Source: a bacterium
GTDB lineage: Bacteria > Myxococcota_A > Polyangia > Nannocystales > Nannocystaceae
Assembly: GCA_024742475.1 (NCBI GenBank)
Contig: JANSYI010000028.1
Span: 1-64,000, forward strand
Length of the DNA stretch: 64,000 nt
Reading direction: 5' to 3'
Position numbers and translations under genes: made by a program. Position 1 is the stretch's first letter, and every line of letters starts with the position of its first letter. Below are positions 52,741 to 61,938 of this stretch, piece by piece. Below the pieces are notes generated by a model that did not search any database, was not told the DNA's origin, and saw only the letters and a program-made list of their open reading frames with translations.

Positions 52741-53622
52741 ATGCCCATCGCACGCGTCGGGACGATCGAGCTGGACTACGACCTGCGTGGGGAAGGCACG
52801 CCGCTGCTCCTGGTGATGGGCGTGGGGGCGCAGAAGATCGTTTGGCGAGACCCCATGTGCGACATGCTGGCTGCGCGCGGGTTCCAGGTCGCGCGATTCG
52901 ACAACCGAGACGTCGGGGCCTCGACCCGGCTGGATCACCTCGGCGTGCCGTCGCTGCGCACGCAGATCCTGCGGTGGATGACGGGACAGCGCGTCGATGC
53001 CCCCTATACGCTGGGCGACCTCGCCGACGACGCGCTGGGCCTGATGGACGCGCTGGGGTGGGAGAGGGCCCACGTGGTGGGGGCGTCGATGGGGGGGATG
53101 GTGGCGCAGCTCATGGCGATTCGCGGTCCCGACAGGGTCGCCTCGCTCACGTCGATCATGTCTCATCCCGGCGATCGGATCTCGAAGCTTCCGCGGCCAC
53201 GCGCGATGCAGGCGATGCTCGCGTCTCGTCCTCGCACGGCCGAGGAGACGGGCGAGGCGTGGGTGAAGCTCTTCGCCGAGATCGGCAGCGGGCCCCCGCA
53301 TTTTCGCCCCGACCCCGACGAGCGCTATGCGCTGGGCAAACAACACTTCGAGCGGGGCCCCTCCCCGCAGGGCTTCGTGCGCCAGACGATGGCGATCCTC
53401 GCCAGCGAGGACCGGCGCCCGTGCCTTCGGCGACTCGATGTCCCCGCGCTGGTCGTTCACGGCACGGCCGACCCCCTGGTCCGGCACCGGGGTGGCGTGC
53501 AGACGGCCCAAGCTCTGCGCAACGGCACGCTCATGTCCATCGAGGGCATGGGGCACGACCTCCCGCCCGAGGTGTGGCCGAGGCTTTGCGACGCCATCGA
53601 GGACGTCGCGGGGTCACGGTAG
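52741..53622 (+). CDS. Alpha/beta hydrolase
   Basis: 293 residues. Motifs: FDNRDVGASTR after the second strand, VVGASMGGMVAQLMAI (nucleophile Ser in G-x-S-x-G), ALVVHGTADPLV (catalytic Asp) and SIEGMGHDLPPE (catalytic His). The full triad is intact. No signal peptide, so cytoplasmic; esterase, lactonase or C-C hydrolase. The stop overlaps the end of the AgmX-domain gene by 9 bp in a convergent arrangement. Confidence 0.88.
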   Translation: MPIARVGTIELDYDLRGEGTPLLLVMGVGAQKIVWRDPMCDMLAARGFQVARFDNRDVGASTRLDHLGVPSLRTQILRWMTGQRVDAPYTLGDLADDALGLMDALGWERAHVVGASMGGMVAQLMAIRGPDRVASLTSIMSHPGDRISKLPRPRAMQAMLASRPRTAEETGEAWVKLFAEIGSGPPHFRPDPDERYALGKQHFERGPSPQGFVRQTMAILASEDRRPCLRRLDVPALVVHGTADPLVRHRGGVQTAQALRNGTLMSIEGMGHDLPPEVWPRLCDAIEDVAGSR

Positions 53623-54804
53623 CGTCGGATACGCGAAGTCGTCGATGCCGGGGTGTCGGGCTGGCTCGGGGCCGTCGTAGTTTCGAGCGCCGTCGGTGCG
53701 TGCGTTCTCGGACATGGTGTCGGGGCCGTCGTAGAAGAACAGCAGGGGCATGCGCAGCCGCAGGGCCGCGGTGGGGCCCGTCTCCCCGAGGTCGACGTGG
53801 GCGATCTCTTCGATGACGCACGCATCGCCGAGGCCGTCCACCACGTCCCCGGACACGACGACGACATCGCGCACCTCGCCACCGGTCGTCACGGTGAGCT
53901 CGATTGTGGTGTCGGTCTGAAGCACTCCGCCGCGCGCCGCCGCCGAGCGGTAGCAGTCGCGGAGCCCCTCGCGTGACGAGCGAAGCACCGAGCGGGCGAC
54001 CGAGCGCAGCTCCCTGCGCTGTGGGGGGCGGCTGTCTTGCAAGGCGACGGATTCGAGCCGACCGGTCCGGCGGACCATCGGGCGGGGTCCCGAGAGCACC
54101 GCCGTGCCCGGTGTCGTCATGAACTGGTAGCCGTCGGCGGTCGAGAACCACGACTCGAGGTTCTTGCGCACCGTGGGGTCGTCGGGGTCGTAGAACCACT
54201 CGCGTCGAACCTGTACGTCGCGGCTGAACTCGGCTTCGAGTGGCTCGCCCTCGTGGGTGTCGACGGGCTCGGCCACCACGCGGGAGGACAGGCGAGGCTG
54301 CGCAGCGGCGGCCGTGGTCGGGGCCTGGAGCTGCTGAGCGAAGGTCTCGGCCTCGAAGAGAAGCTCATAGATGTCGTCGCGCTCGTCCGCGCGGGCGTCC
54401 GCGAACAGGCGCTCGTGGCGATCGCCGTAGGCGAGCAGCATGGTGGCCGCGTCCTGGGCGTATGCGGTGTCGTGTCCAGCCTGCGCGGCGAGGAGCTGCA
54501 CGTGGGCCATCCGCATTACGAGCGCATGCCTGAGGTCGTCGGTGTCCTCGGTCCGAGGCAACGACAGGATCGCGTGACGCATCAGACGCACCGCGTCGGC
54601 GTAGTAGCCCTCGGCGACCATGGCCTCGGCGGTCTGGTACATGCGAGCGGCGCTGATGCGAGAGGACACCACGGCATCGTCTTGGGGCCACAGCGGCGAG
54701 GTGCTTGGCGAAGGCGCGCACCCGATCCACATCACCGCCCCGACCACCCACGTCCAACGTCCCACGCCTCGCCAACGAGGCGCGCGCGGCGGCCTTACAG
54801 TCAC
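53614..54804 (-). CDS. Lipoprotein with AgmX/PglI C-terminal domain
   Basis: 396 residues. A weak lipobox (VMWIGC, with Trp at the position usually taken by Leu) follows a short Arg-rich n-region. A helical region (about 40-130) is followed by a linker and then an AgmX/PglI-type domain: VARSVLRSSREGLRDCYRSA and ELTVTTGGEVRDVVVVSGDV. This domain is common in myxobacterial gliding and TonB-like proteins. The GTG at 54804 lies 3 bp after the stop of the VWA gene, so the two are co-transcribed. Confidence 0.76.
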   Translation of the reverse strand: MTVRPPRAPRWRGVGRWTWVVGAVMWIGCAPSPSTSPLWPQDDAVVSSRISAARMYQTAEAMVAEGYYADAVRLMRHAILSLPRTEDTDDLRHALVMRMAHVQLLAAQAGHDTAYAQDAATMLLAYGDRHERLFADARADERDDIYELLFEAETFAQQLQAPTTAAAAQPRLSSRVVAEPVDTHEGEPLEAEFSRDVQVRREWFYDPDDPTVRKNLESWFSTADGYQFMTTPGTAVLSGPRPMVRRTGRLESVALQDSRPPQRRELRSVARSVLRSSREGLRDCYRSAAARGGVLQTDTTIELTVTTGGEVRDVVVVSGDVVDGLGDACVIEEIAHVDLGETGPTAALRLRMPLLFFYDGPDTMSENARTDGARNYDGPEPARHPGIDDFAYPTLP

Positions 54805-54807
54805 ACG

Positions 54808-55965
54808 TCAGCCGACCGGGACGAAATCGTCGCACGCGGTGCCGATGGTCTCGACCGCGGACTCGAAGAACTCGACGTAGCTGTCCGCACAGACCGACCC
54901 CACGATGCCCTGAGGTCCAAACAGCGCGGCGAACTCGCGGATCCTCGGCGCCGGCTCGGCGCCCTCGAACGTCATCGGGTCGAGCGGCTGGCAGATTCCC
55001 CCGGGCACATCTGCGTCGCCGATGAGCGCCATCGCGATGATGGCGTCCTCGTTGCCATTCTTGGCGGCCACCAAAGCGTCCCTCCAGGCTTGCGGATTGC
55101 CCATCGAGTCGCCCTCGAGATCGTCGGCGTTGGGGCCGTTGTCGTCTTCGTCGGTGATGACGACGACGACGAGGACCGCGTCGTCCCGCAGGAAACCCTC
55201 GTTGCACGCGGCGACGTCTCCCTCGCCCGTCAACGCCTGAATCATCGACTCCATCGGCTTTTCACCGAGCGACGAGTTCGTGCCGACCCGCGCGGCGCAG
55301 TCGAAGGCGGAGGCGAGGTCGGGCTCCCCGCTGGCGATGAAGCGGCGGCCCGACGCGAAGTCGCACTCGGTGTTCGACGCGTCGCGTCCCCGCGGGTGGG
55401 TGATGCCAGCACCCAAGATGTCCTCGCACTCCATCGGCGCCGTCTGGCCGCACACGTAGTCGCCGATGTCGGTGCAGAGGCTTCGCAGCGCGCACGGGTA
55501 GCCGCAGTCGCAGCTGCCGTCGGTGCTCGCCATTTCGCACGCGGCCGACTCGGTGCACGCGTCTTCACAGCCGCCGTACACCCATGGATCGGAGTCGGTC
55601 ACCATGATGTGGTACGTGCCGGTGCCGGGCGGAAGCCTCGCCTCGATCGCGGCGACGAACCCGGGGACCGACTCGACGAGCTGCTGCTGCTCGTCCGCCA
55701 TCGATCCGCTGTTGTCGATGACGAACAAGAAGTCGACCGCGTCGCAGCCGACCTCGCCATCGGGGTCGATGCCCGAGCCGGGCGACTCGGTGGGGTCCGT
55801 GCTGCTGGAGCTCGACGCGGGCTCGACCTCGTCGGTCCCCGTGCTCGCGGCCGATGTGCCTGGAGGAGTGACGGCGTCGGTGTCGAACGCTCCGCCGTCG
55901 CGGTCTTGGGTGCAGCCGAGCGAGAGGAGCGCGAGGGCCGTGTGCGTGAGGCGTGGGCAGGTCAT
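54808..55965 (-). CDS. Von Willebrand A-domain lipoprotein
   Basis: 385 residues. Signal ending in LALLSLGC. Thr/Ser/Gly stalk (about 20-75). VWA domain starts at DFLFVIDNSGSMADEQQQLV with the D-x-S-x-S MIDAS site. Several cysteine pairs in the insertion (CEDACTESAACEMASTDGSC, CDCGYPCALRSLCTDIGDYV) suggest disulfide-stapled loops. It resembles the protein at 31843, in both the VWA fold and the stalk. It is coupled to the AgmX-domain lipoprotein and may form a complex with it. Confidence 0.83.
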   Translation of the reverse strand: MTCPRLTHTALALLSLGCTQDRDGGAFDTDAVTPPGTSAASTGTDEVEPASSSSSTDPTESPGSGIDPDGEVGCDAVDFLFVIDNSGSMADEQQQLVESVPGFVAAIEARLPPGTGTYHIMVTDSDPWVYGGCEDACTESAACEMASTDGSCDCGYPCALRSLCTDIGDYVCGQTAPMECEDILGAGITHPRGRDASNTECDFASGRRFIASGEPDLASAFDCAARVGTNSSLGEKPMESMIQALTGEGDVAACNEGFLRDDAVLVVVVITDEDDNGPNADDLEGDSMGNPQAWRDALVAAKNGNEDAIIAMALIGDADVPGGICQPLDPMTFEGAEPAPRIREFAALFGPQGIVGSVCADSYVEFFESAVETIGTACDDFVPVG

Positions 55966-56048
55966 GGCGGGCTTCCGATGGCCCATGTGCCCCCGAGCGC
56001 GGGAAAGGTTCCCCAGCGCCGTCGATGCCAGCACGAGGGGGCGCGCGC

Positions 56049-56882
56049 TCAGGCGTCCAGGAAGCGCTCGACCGCCTCGCGCCACAGCTGGGGCGCTTCG
56101 ATGGCCACGGTGTGTCCCGCCCCGTCGACCTCGAGGAACTCGCCCCCGCACGCATCGGCGAGGGCTCGGACCTCGGCAGGAGGTGCGAGGCGGTCCAGGG
56201 TCCCCCCGATGGTCAGCACGGGGCACTTCACGGCAGGGGCGAGCGCGCGGGCGTGCCACGGGGAGTCCGCGGGCAGGCGCATCGTGTGCTCGAACAGCGC
56301 CTTGACCCCCGCGTAGTCGTTGCGGGAGGTGGAGGCCTTGATCATGCCCTCGACGAGGTGAGCGTTCTTCTCCAGGTAGGCCGGGCCGAGGATGTCGGGC
56401 AGGCTCACCCGCGCGAGGGCCTCGAGGTTGCCCGTCTCGAGCGCGGCGATCCAACCCTGCACGATGAGCTTGCCCAAGATGCCCCGATCGAGCGCGACGC
56501 CGCTGACGACGAGCCGGCGGACGCGGTGGGGCAGCGTGGCCGCGATGGCGAGGCTGACCCGCCCTCCGAACGAGAACCCCGCGAGGTCGACCTGCTCGAG
56601 CCCCTTGGCGTCGAGCAAGGCTTCGAAGTCGTTGACGTGCTGGTCGAAGCCGCAGTTGTGCAGCGACAGCGCGGTGCCGCCTTGGCCCCGGGCCTCGTAG
56701 GCCATCACCGAACGCGTCTCGCTCATCGGACGAAGCTGGCCCGACCAGCTCGCGAGCGTCTGGGTCATTCCGCCGAGCAGCACCAGCGTGGTCTCGCTGG
56801 GACCGCTGCGGTGGTCGACGCGCAGGACTCCGGTGGCGTCGGGGCCCGCGGCGGGGTCGGGGATCGTGATCGACTCGGGCAT
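56049..56882 (-). CDS. Alpha/beta hydrolase
   Basis: 277 residues. Motifs: LVLLGGMTQTLASW (oxyanion), LAGFSFGGRVSLAIAATLPH (nucleophile Ser), TIGGTLDRLAPPAEV (Asp) and VDGAGHTVAIEAPQLWREAV (His). The triad is complete. No signal peptide. The family could hydrolyse esters or epoxides. The ATG at 56882 follows a gap of 44 bp after the MYXO-CTERM esterase. Confidence 0.88.
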   Translation of the reverse strand: MPESITIPDPAAGPDATGVLRVDHRSGPSETTLVLLGGMTQTLASWSGQLRPMSETRSVMAYEARGQGGTALSLHNCGFDQHVNDFEALLDAKGLEQVDLAGFSFGGRVSLAIAATLPHRVRRLVVSGVALDRGILGKLIVQGWIAALETGNLEALARVSLPDILGPAYLEKNAHLVEGMIKASTSRNDYAGVKALFEHTMRLPADSPWHARALAPAVKCPVLTIGGTLDRLAPPAEVRALADACGGEFLEVDGAGHTVAIEAPQLWREAVERFLDA

Positions 56883-56926
56883 GCGGTGCGCAGCCTACCG
56901 GGGGCCACGCACCAACGCGAGCCGAC

Positions 56927-58606
56927 TCAGCGCCGACGGCGGACGAGCCCGAAGGCGAGCAGCGCGAAGTACCCGAACGACGGCGTGCCGCCGGTCGTGC
57001 AGCCCCCGGCCGAGCCCGACGGACCCGACGCGTCGGTGTCGGTGTCGTCGCCGCTCTCGCTGGTGTCGCCGTTCGAGTCGGACGCGGTGCTCGGCGAGGC
57101 GTCCGAGCCACCCGGGCCGTCATCGGACCCCGACGCGGAGGCCGAGCCCGACGTCGTCGCGCCGCCCGCGGTGGTGGACGCCTCGCCCCCGCCCGAGGAG
57201 CCGCCCGTGGTGCCGCTGCCGCCCGAGGAGCCCGAAGACCCCCCAGAGGAGGTCGAGTCGTCGCCGCCGGTACTCGTGGACGTGTCGCCGCCCGAGGAGC
57301 TGCTCGAGCCACCTTCGCTCACCTCGGGTTCGATGGTGACCTCGACGGTGTCCTCGTCCCATTGGTTGTCGGCGTCGACCACGAAGAGTCGGAACGTATA
57401 GGTGGCGTCGTAGTCGAACTCGGACAGCTCGAGCGTGCCGTCCATGCCCGGGGTCATCGTGATCGCGGGGCCGCTCAGCTGCTCCCAGCTCGCCGTCCAG
57501 GCGTCGTCGTCGACGATGACCGGGGTGATCGTGGCGGTGTCCACGTCGCCGGGGACGACGAGCGGATCGCCAGCGTCGACACCGGGGCGGTCATGCTCGA
57601 GGAGCCACGTGTAGACGCCATCGGCGTACTCCAGGGGGTCGTACTGCACCCAGTTGGTCTCGAAGCCGCACATCTCGTCCGCGGTCCATGCCGCCGTGGC
57701 AAAGCCCTGGGTGACGTTCTCGTAGCCGGGCGTCCAAGCGTTGTGCGCCGTGTTCTGGAACATGGTCATGCGCGCCTCGGGGAACGGGATGTCCATGCGG
57801 TCGGCGCACGTCTCGTAGACGTCGTCGTAGAGCCCCGGCTCGTTCGCGCGGCTGATGTTGCGCGCGACGAAGCACGGGTCGAAGGCCCCTGGCGCGACGT
57901 TGGAGTCGACGTCGTTCTCGCCGTGGAACGCCCACAGGGCCGTGTCCTGCAGACGGCAGCCAAAGTCGGCCTCGGCGATCACGCCGCCGGGCCCCGCGCT
58001 CGCGGCCGCCATGCGCCGGGCGTAGAGCGCGAGGTATTGGTACGTCGCCCGCCCGCCTTGGCTGTTGCCGAGGATGTACAGGCGCCGCGGGTCGACCGGA
58101 TAGTTGTCGACCACGAACTGCACCAACGCGTCGAGCTCGTCGCGGTCGTAGTCCTCGGCGGAGAACGTGGGCTCTCGGTTTTGGGGCTGGATGACGATGA
58201 AGGGCCGCTCCATGTCGTCCCACACGCCCTGGCGGATCTCGACCGCGGGCCCGCGTCGGTACACGCGGCACAAGCCGTCGATTGCAGGCTCTGCCTCACA
58301 CTGCGCGACGGTGCACGTCTGGGCGAGGTCGGGACATACCGAGACGGTGTCCATCGTGCCGATGCCGCCGAGCGTCATCAGCATGGGGTAGAGCGTGTCC
58401 CCGTCGGGGTCGAAGTCGGACGGGATGTACTCCCAGTAGCTCGCCGGCCACGGCGAGTCCTCGGTGAGCGCGATGCCCCGCAGCTCGCCCGGCGTGACGC
58501 CCTTGGCGTATGGAATCTCCGCGTGCGCGGGTGCGGCGGCGGCCAGCAGCGCTGCGCCTACCGCGAACCCGATGACGTTCCCCCTCGACGGCCAAGCTCG
58601 ATGCAC
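56927..58606 (-). CDS. Secreted PHB-depolymerase-like esterase with MYXO-CTERM-like tail
   Basis: 559 residues. Signal (FAVGAALLAAAAPAHAEIPY). The catalytic part (about 50-340) has ILGNSQGGRATYQYLALYAR with the nucleophile Ser, and NTAHNAWTPGYENVTQGF with the candidate His. A PKD-like or cadherin-like beta domain (about 375-440) follows, then a Ser/Gly/Asp stalk and GGCTTGGTPSFGYFALLAFG LVRRRR (split here), a short MYXO-CTERM-like end with Cys, hydrophobic segment and Arg cluster. It is expected on the surface. The start is GTG 58606. Confidence 0.83.
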   Translation of the reverse strand: MHRAWPSRGNVIGFAVGAALLAAAAPAHAEIPYAKGVTPGELRGIALTEDSPWPASYWEYIPSDFDPDGDTLYPMLMTLGGIGTMDTVSVCPDLAQTCTVAQCEAEPAIDGLCRVYRRGPAVEIRQGVWDDMERPFIVIQPQNREPTFSAEDYDRDELDALVQFVVDNYPVDPRRLYILGNSQGGRATYQYLALYARRMAAASAGPGGVIAEADFGCRLQDTALWAFHGENDVDSNVAPGAFDPCFVARNISRANEPGLYDDVYETCADRMDIPFPEARMTMFQNTAHNAWTPGYENVTQGFATAAWTADEMCGFETNWVQYDPLEYADGVYTWLLEHDRPGVDAGDPLVVPGDVDTATITPVIVDDDAWTASWEQLSGPAITMTPGMDGTLELSEFDYDATYTFRLFVVDADNQWDEDTVEVTIEPEVSEGGSSSSSGGDTSTSTGGDDSTSSGGSSGSSGGSGTTGGSSGGGEASTTAGGATTSGSASASGSDDGPGGSDASPSTASDSNGDTSESGDDTDTDASGPSGSAGGCTTGGTPSFGYFALLAFGLVRRRR

Positions 58607-58609
58607 GCC

Positions 58610-59788
58610 TCAGGGTATCAAGCTCTGCTCGCGGTCACGCAGCACGGAGAAGATCGACTCTGCGGCGTAGGTGCGCACCGCGTCTCGCTGCGGGAGGATC
58701 GCGTCGTGCCCGTATTCCGCGCCGAGCGTCTCGAGGATCGTGTCGTCGTTGCGGCCCTCGACGAGCGCGTGCGCGATCGTGGCCGAGGCGGCTTCGTCGG
58801 GGGAGAAGAGCCCCGCCTCGTCGATGAACGCATGCAGCAGCGCCCCCGCGTCGTCTCCGAGCGCGCGGCGGACTTGGCTGCGGCTCTCGGCGTAGGCGAG
58901 TACGGTCGCGCACAGTCGATGATCGGGATCGCGGAGTCCGTGCCGAATCGCCGACGCCTCTTCGATGCGCTGGGCCCTGCGCAGCGCGCCCTCGATCGCG
59001 TCGCGGCGGTCGCCGTGGAGTACCGCGTTCGCCTCCCACAGCGCCGCGCGGGCCTGAGCATCGGCGCCCGGCCAGGTCAGCGACAGCAGGTGCACCGCGG
59101 TCTCGAAGTCGGCGGTGCGCAGCGCGGCACAGACCCTCTGCAGGGCGCTGGGGTGCTCGATGCGAACGAGCGTCTCGAGCAGCGCGAGTCGTCGAGACCC
59201 CGGCTCGGGCATGGCCTGCATGGGCAGGGCGACCGAAGGCGGAAGGTAGCGGTAGTAGCCCTCGGTCCGAACGGTGCGCACGACCATCGACACGCTCGGC
59301 GTCGGCACGTGGATGAGCGCGTGCACCAGCGGGTAGCGGCGCAGCGAGAACTTGTGGACCTCGCCTGCGAGTACGCGGTCCAAGGACTTCAGCCGGACGT
59401 CGAGCAGCTGACCGCGAGCGCCCGCCCGGGATGGACGGCTCGTCTGGTAGACGGCGTGCACGCTGTGGCCGTGCAGGACCGTGAACGCGCCGCAGAACGG
59501 GTGGTTGTGAATCGCCGAGAGCGAGTCGGTCCACACGTACACCTCGACGACGAAACCCTCTCCGTGAAAGGTCGTGAAACCCGGCTGGCCAAAGGCGCCC
59601 AGCCCGGCGAGCTGCTGCCGACCGCCGCTTCGGCGCTCGAGCATGGTGTCGAGGAACGCTTCGAGGTCGAACTGCGCGGCGAGGCCGTCCAGCGCGTCGG
59701 CGGCGATGTCGGCGAAGCGCTCCTCGTCGCGGTCGGCGAGCGCCCAAGAGACCTCGAGCTCGGCGCCCAGCGCGTCGAAGTCGATCAC
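58610..59788 (-). CDS. Cupin-fold (cysteine-dioxygenase-like) protein
   Basis: 392 residues. The N-terminal half has AIHNHPFCGAFTVLHGHSVH, a cupin metal motif (H-x-H ... G) as in cysteine dioxygenase-type enzymes, and a later HKFSLRRYPLVHALIHVPTP that may hold the second-motif His. The C-terminal half (about 210-392) is helical. The function is unknown. The GTG start 59788 precedes the fold with a short N-terminal helix; the upstream gene stop is 1 bp away. Confidence 0.68.
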   Translation of the reverse strand: MIDFDALGAELEVSWALADRDEERFADIAADALDGLAAQFDLEAFLDTMLERRSGGRQQLAGLGAFGQPGFTTFHGEGFVVEVYVWTDSLSAIHNHPFCGAFTVLHGHSVHAVYQTSRPSRAGARGQLLDVRLKSLDRVLAGEVHKFSLRRYPLVHALIHVPTPSVSMVVRTVRTEGYYRYLPPSVALPMQAMPEPGSRRLALLETLVRIEHPSALQRVCAALRTADFETAVHLLSLTWPGADAQARAALWEANAVLHGDRRDAIEGALRRAQRIEEASAIRHGLRDPDHRLCATVLAYAESRSQVRRALGDDAGALLHAFIDEAGLFSPDEAASATIAHALVEGRNDDTILETLGAEYGHDAILPQRDAVRTYAAESIFSVLRDREQSLIP

Positions 59789-59789
59789 G

Positions 59790-60416
59790 TCAGCCCCAGG
59801 GCGCGTTCGGGTCGTCGTTGATGTCGGCGTCGCAGACGGAGCGCGCGAGGTTGCATGCGCCACGACCGGTGGCGATCGTGTCCGCGATACAGCTGCCGCA
59901 GAACTCCGGCCGATCGATGCACGTCTCGTGGCAGTCGTCGTTGGCGCAGAACACCAAGGCACCGAAGAGCCGGATCGTCGGCGCCGTCGTGCGGGCGAAG
60001 CATTGGTCCTCGCACGCGCCGCTTGGGTCGCCACCGCAGGCCGCCAGGCAGCCCTCGAGCTCGGTGCACGAGTAGACCTTGGTGGGCCCCGGCTCGACAC
60101 AGTAGCAGCCGTGCTGCGCGGTGCCGGTGGCGACGCAGCTGAAGTTCACGTTCTGGCCGCACAGCGCCGTGCAGTTGTGCACCTCGAAGGTCAGGGAGTC
60201 CGGGTTGCACTGCTCGATCGTGTCTTGGTCGCCGCAGCGGTCGTCGACGGGAAACTCGCAGTCCCCCATGAGGGCGGCCGCGTCGGTGTCAGCGTCGGTG
60301 TCCTCGCCGTCGGTGTCCTCGCCCTCGGCCGAGTCCGCGGACTCGAGCTCTTGAAAGAACTGTCCACACCCAGGCAGACACAGCGCCAGGACCGCTGCCA
60401 GTGCACGCACCTTCAC
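59790..60416 (-). CDS. Cys-rich lipoprotein, unknown
   Basis: 208 residues. Signal with lipobox ALCLPGC; acidic Asp/Thr repeat stalk (GEDTDGEDTDADTDA). About 24 cysteines lie in loops such as CGQNVNFSCVATGTAQHGCY and CTELEGCLAACGGDPSGACE, suggesting a compact disulfide-rich extracellular domain. It is just upstream of the cupin gene in the same orientation (1 bp gap) and divergent from xseA. Confidence 0.68.
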   Translation of the reverse strand: MKVRALAAVLALCLPGCGQFFQELESADSAEGEDTDGEDTDADTDAAALMGDCEFPVDDRCGDQDTIEQCNPDSLTFEVHNCTALCGQNVNFSCVATGTAQHGCYCVEPGPTKVYSCTELEGCLAACGGDPSGACEDQCFARTTAPTIRLFGALVFCANDDCHETCIDRPEFCGSCIADTIATGRGACNLARSVCDADINDDPNAPWG

Positions 60417-60480
60417 CGGGTGAGTAGACCCCCGGCGCCGCTTCGGCCCAAATTTCCCGCAAAGTCGCTACCATCGGCCG

Positions 60481-61938
60481 ATGGCGCAGAGCCAGCTCTC
60501 GTTCCGGCGCGGCGGGTCGGGCCGACCTCCCGATCGCGGTGACGGGCCCCCGGTCATCTCGGTCAGCCAGCTCGTGCAAGGCGTCAACCGCCTGCTCGAG
60601 CTGCGGTTCCCTCGCCTGTGCGTCGAAGGGGAGGTCTCGGGGCTGCGGATCGTCGCCTCGGGGCATGCCTACTTCACGCTCAAGGACGACTTCGCCTCCG
60701 TCCCGGTCACCATGTGGCGCAGCAACGTCGAGCGTCAGGCGTTCGAGATGCACGACGGTCAGCTGCTGCGCGTGTTCGGCAACGTCGGCCTGTACCTCAA
60801 GTCGGGCAAGTTCCAGCTCTACGCGGAGCGATGTGAGCCCGCCGGGCTCGGCGCGCGCATGCAGGAACTCGAGGCCCTCAAGCGCAGGCTGCAAGAGGAG
60901 GGGCTCTTCGACCCCGCGCGCAAGCGTCCGCTGCCTCGCTGGCCTCGCCGGATCGGCGTGGTCACCTCGGGGCACGGCGCGGCGATTCACGACATCTTGA
61001 AGGTGGCCCGCCGTCGATGCCCCTCGCGCATCCTCCTCGCCTCTGCCGTCGTTCAAGGTCCCGACGCCCCACGGACGATCATCGCCGGCATCGAGCGGCT
61101 GTGCCGGTTCGACGACATCGACGTCATCATCGTCGGGCGCGGCGGTGGGTCGGTCGAAGACCTGTGGGCCTTCAACGACGAACGGCTCGCGCGCACGATC
61201 GCAAAGAGCCCGATTCCCATCGTCAGCGCGGTCGGACACGAGGTCGACGTGTCGGTCAGCGACATGGTGGCCGACGTGCGTGCGGCCACGCCCTCTCACG
61301 CCGCCGAGCTGGTGGTGCCCGACCGCGGGGAGCTCGAGCACCGGTTGGCCACGCTCGAGCGCCGCATGGCCCGGGGCATCGAGCGCGCGGCCTTGAACGT
61401 GCGGGCCCGCCTCGACGGCGACCGGGGGCGACTGCTCGGGCACGGGCAGCGCCTCGTCGTGCCCGGGCGCGCGCGGCTTCGACAGCTGGAGCGCCGGCTC
61501 AGCGCGGTGCACCCGCGGGCCAAGGTCTCGGCGGACGCCCAGCGGCTGACGGGGCTTCGCGCCCGGCTCGAGCGGGCAGGGGGCGCCCTCTCGGGCGAGG
61601 CGCGAGCGCGCTTCGAGGCCGCACACGAGGGGCTTCACGCCCTGGGGTCGCAGTTGGGCTCGGCGGAGCGCGCACGGCTCGAGTCCGCATATAGCCGGCT
61701 CGAGCGTGGCGGCCGGGCGATCGGAGAGCGCGGGCGGTTGCGCCTGACCAAGGCCGCCGCGTCACTGCACGCGTTGTCTCCGCTCTCGGTGCTCGCGCGT
61801 GGTTATTCCGTGGTCACCAACGCGCAGGGGGCTGCCCTCACGCGCGCGGGTGAGGTCGCGCCCGGAGACGCCGTGCAGATTCGGCTCTCGTCGGGAGCGC
61901 TCGCCGCCACGGTCACCGCGACCAAGGAGACGTCGTGA
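60481..61938 (+). CDS. xseA: Exodeoxyribonuclease VII large subunit
   Basis: 485 residues. An N-terminal OB-fold (VSGLRIVASGHAYFTLKDD) is followed by the catalytic domain: RRIGVVTSGHGAAIHDILKV, DVIIVGRGGGSVEDLWAFND and PIVSAVGHEVDVSVSDMVAD. These are the conserved motifs of XseA. It degrades single-stranded DNA in both directions together with XseB. No xseB gene is adjacent. The GTG of aroE overlaps the stop, so the two are coupled. Confidence 0.95.
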   Translation: MAQSQLSFRRGGSGRPPDRGDGPPVISVSQLVQGVNRLLELRFPRLCVEGEVSGLRIVASGHAYFTLKDDFASVPVTMWRSNVERQAFEMHDGQLLRVFGNVGLYLKSGKFQLYAERCEPAGLGARMQELEALKRRLQEEGLFDPARKRPLPRWPRRIGVVTSGHGAAIHDILKVARRRCPSRILLASAVVQGPDAPRTIIAGIERLCRFDDIDVIIVGRGGGSVEDLWAFNDERLARTIAKSPIPIVSAVGHEVDVSVSDMVADVRAATPSHAAELVVPDRGELEHRLATLERRMARGIERAALNVRARLDGDRGRLLGHGQRLVVPGRARLRQLERRLSAVHPRAKVSADAQRLTGLRARLERAGGALSGEARARFEAAHEGLHALGSQLGSAERARLESAYSRLERGGRAIGERGRLRLTKAAASLHALSPLSVLARGYSVVTNAQGAALTRAGEVAPGDAVQIRLSSGALAATVTATKETS

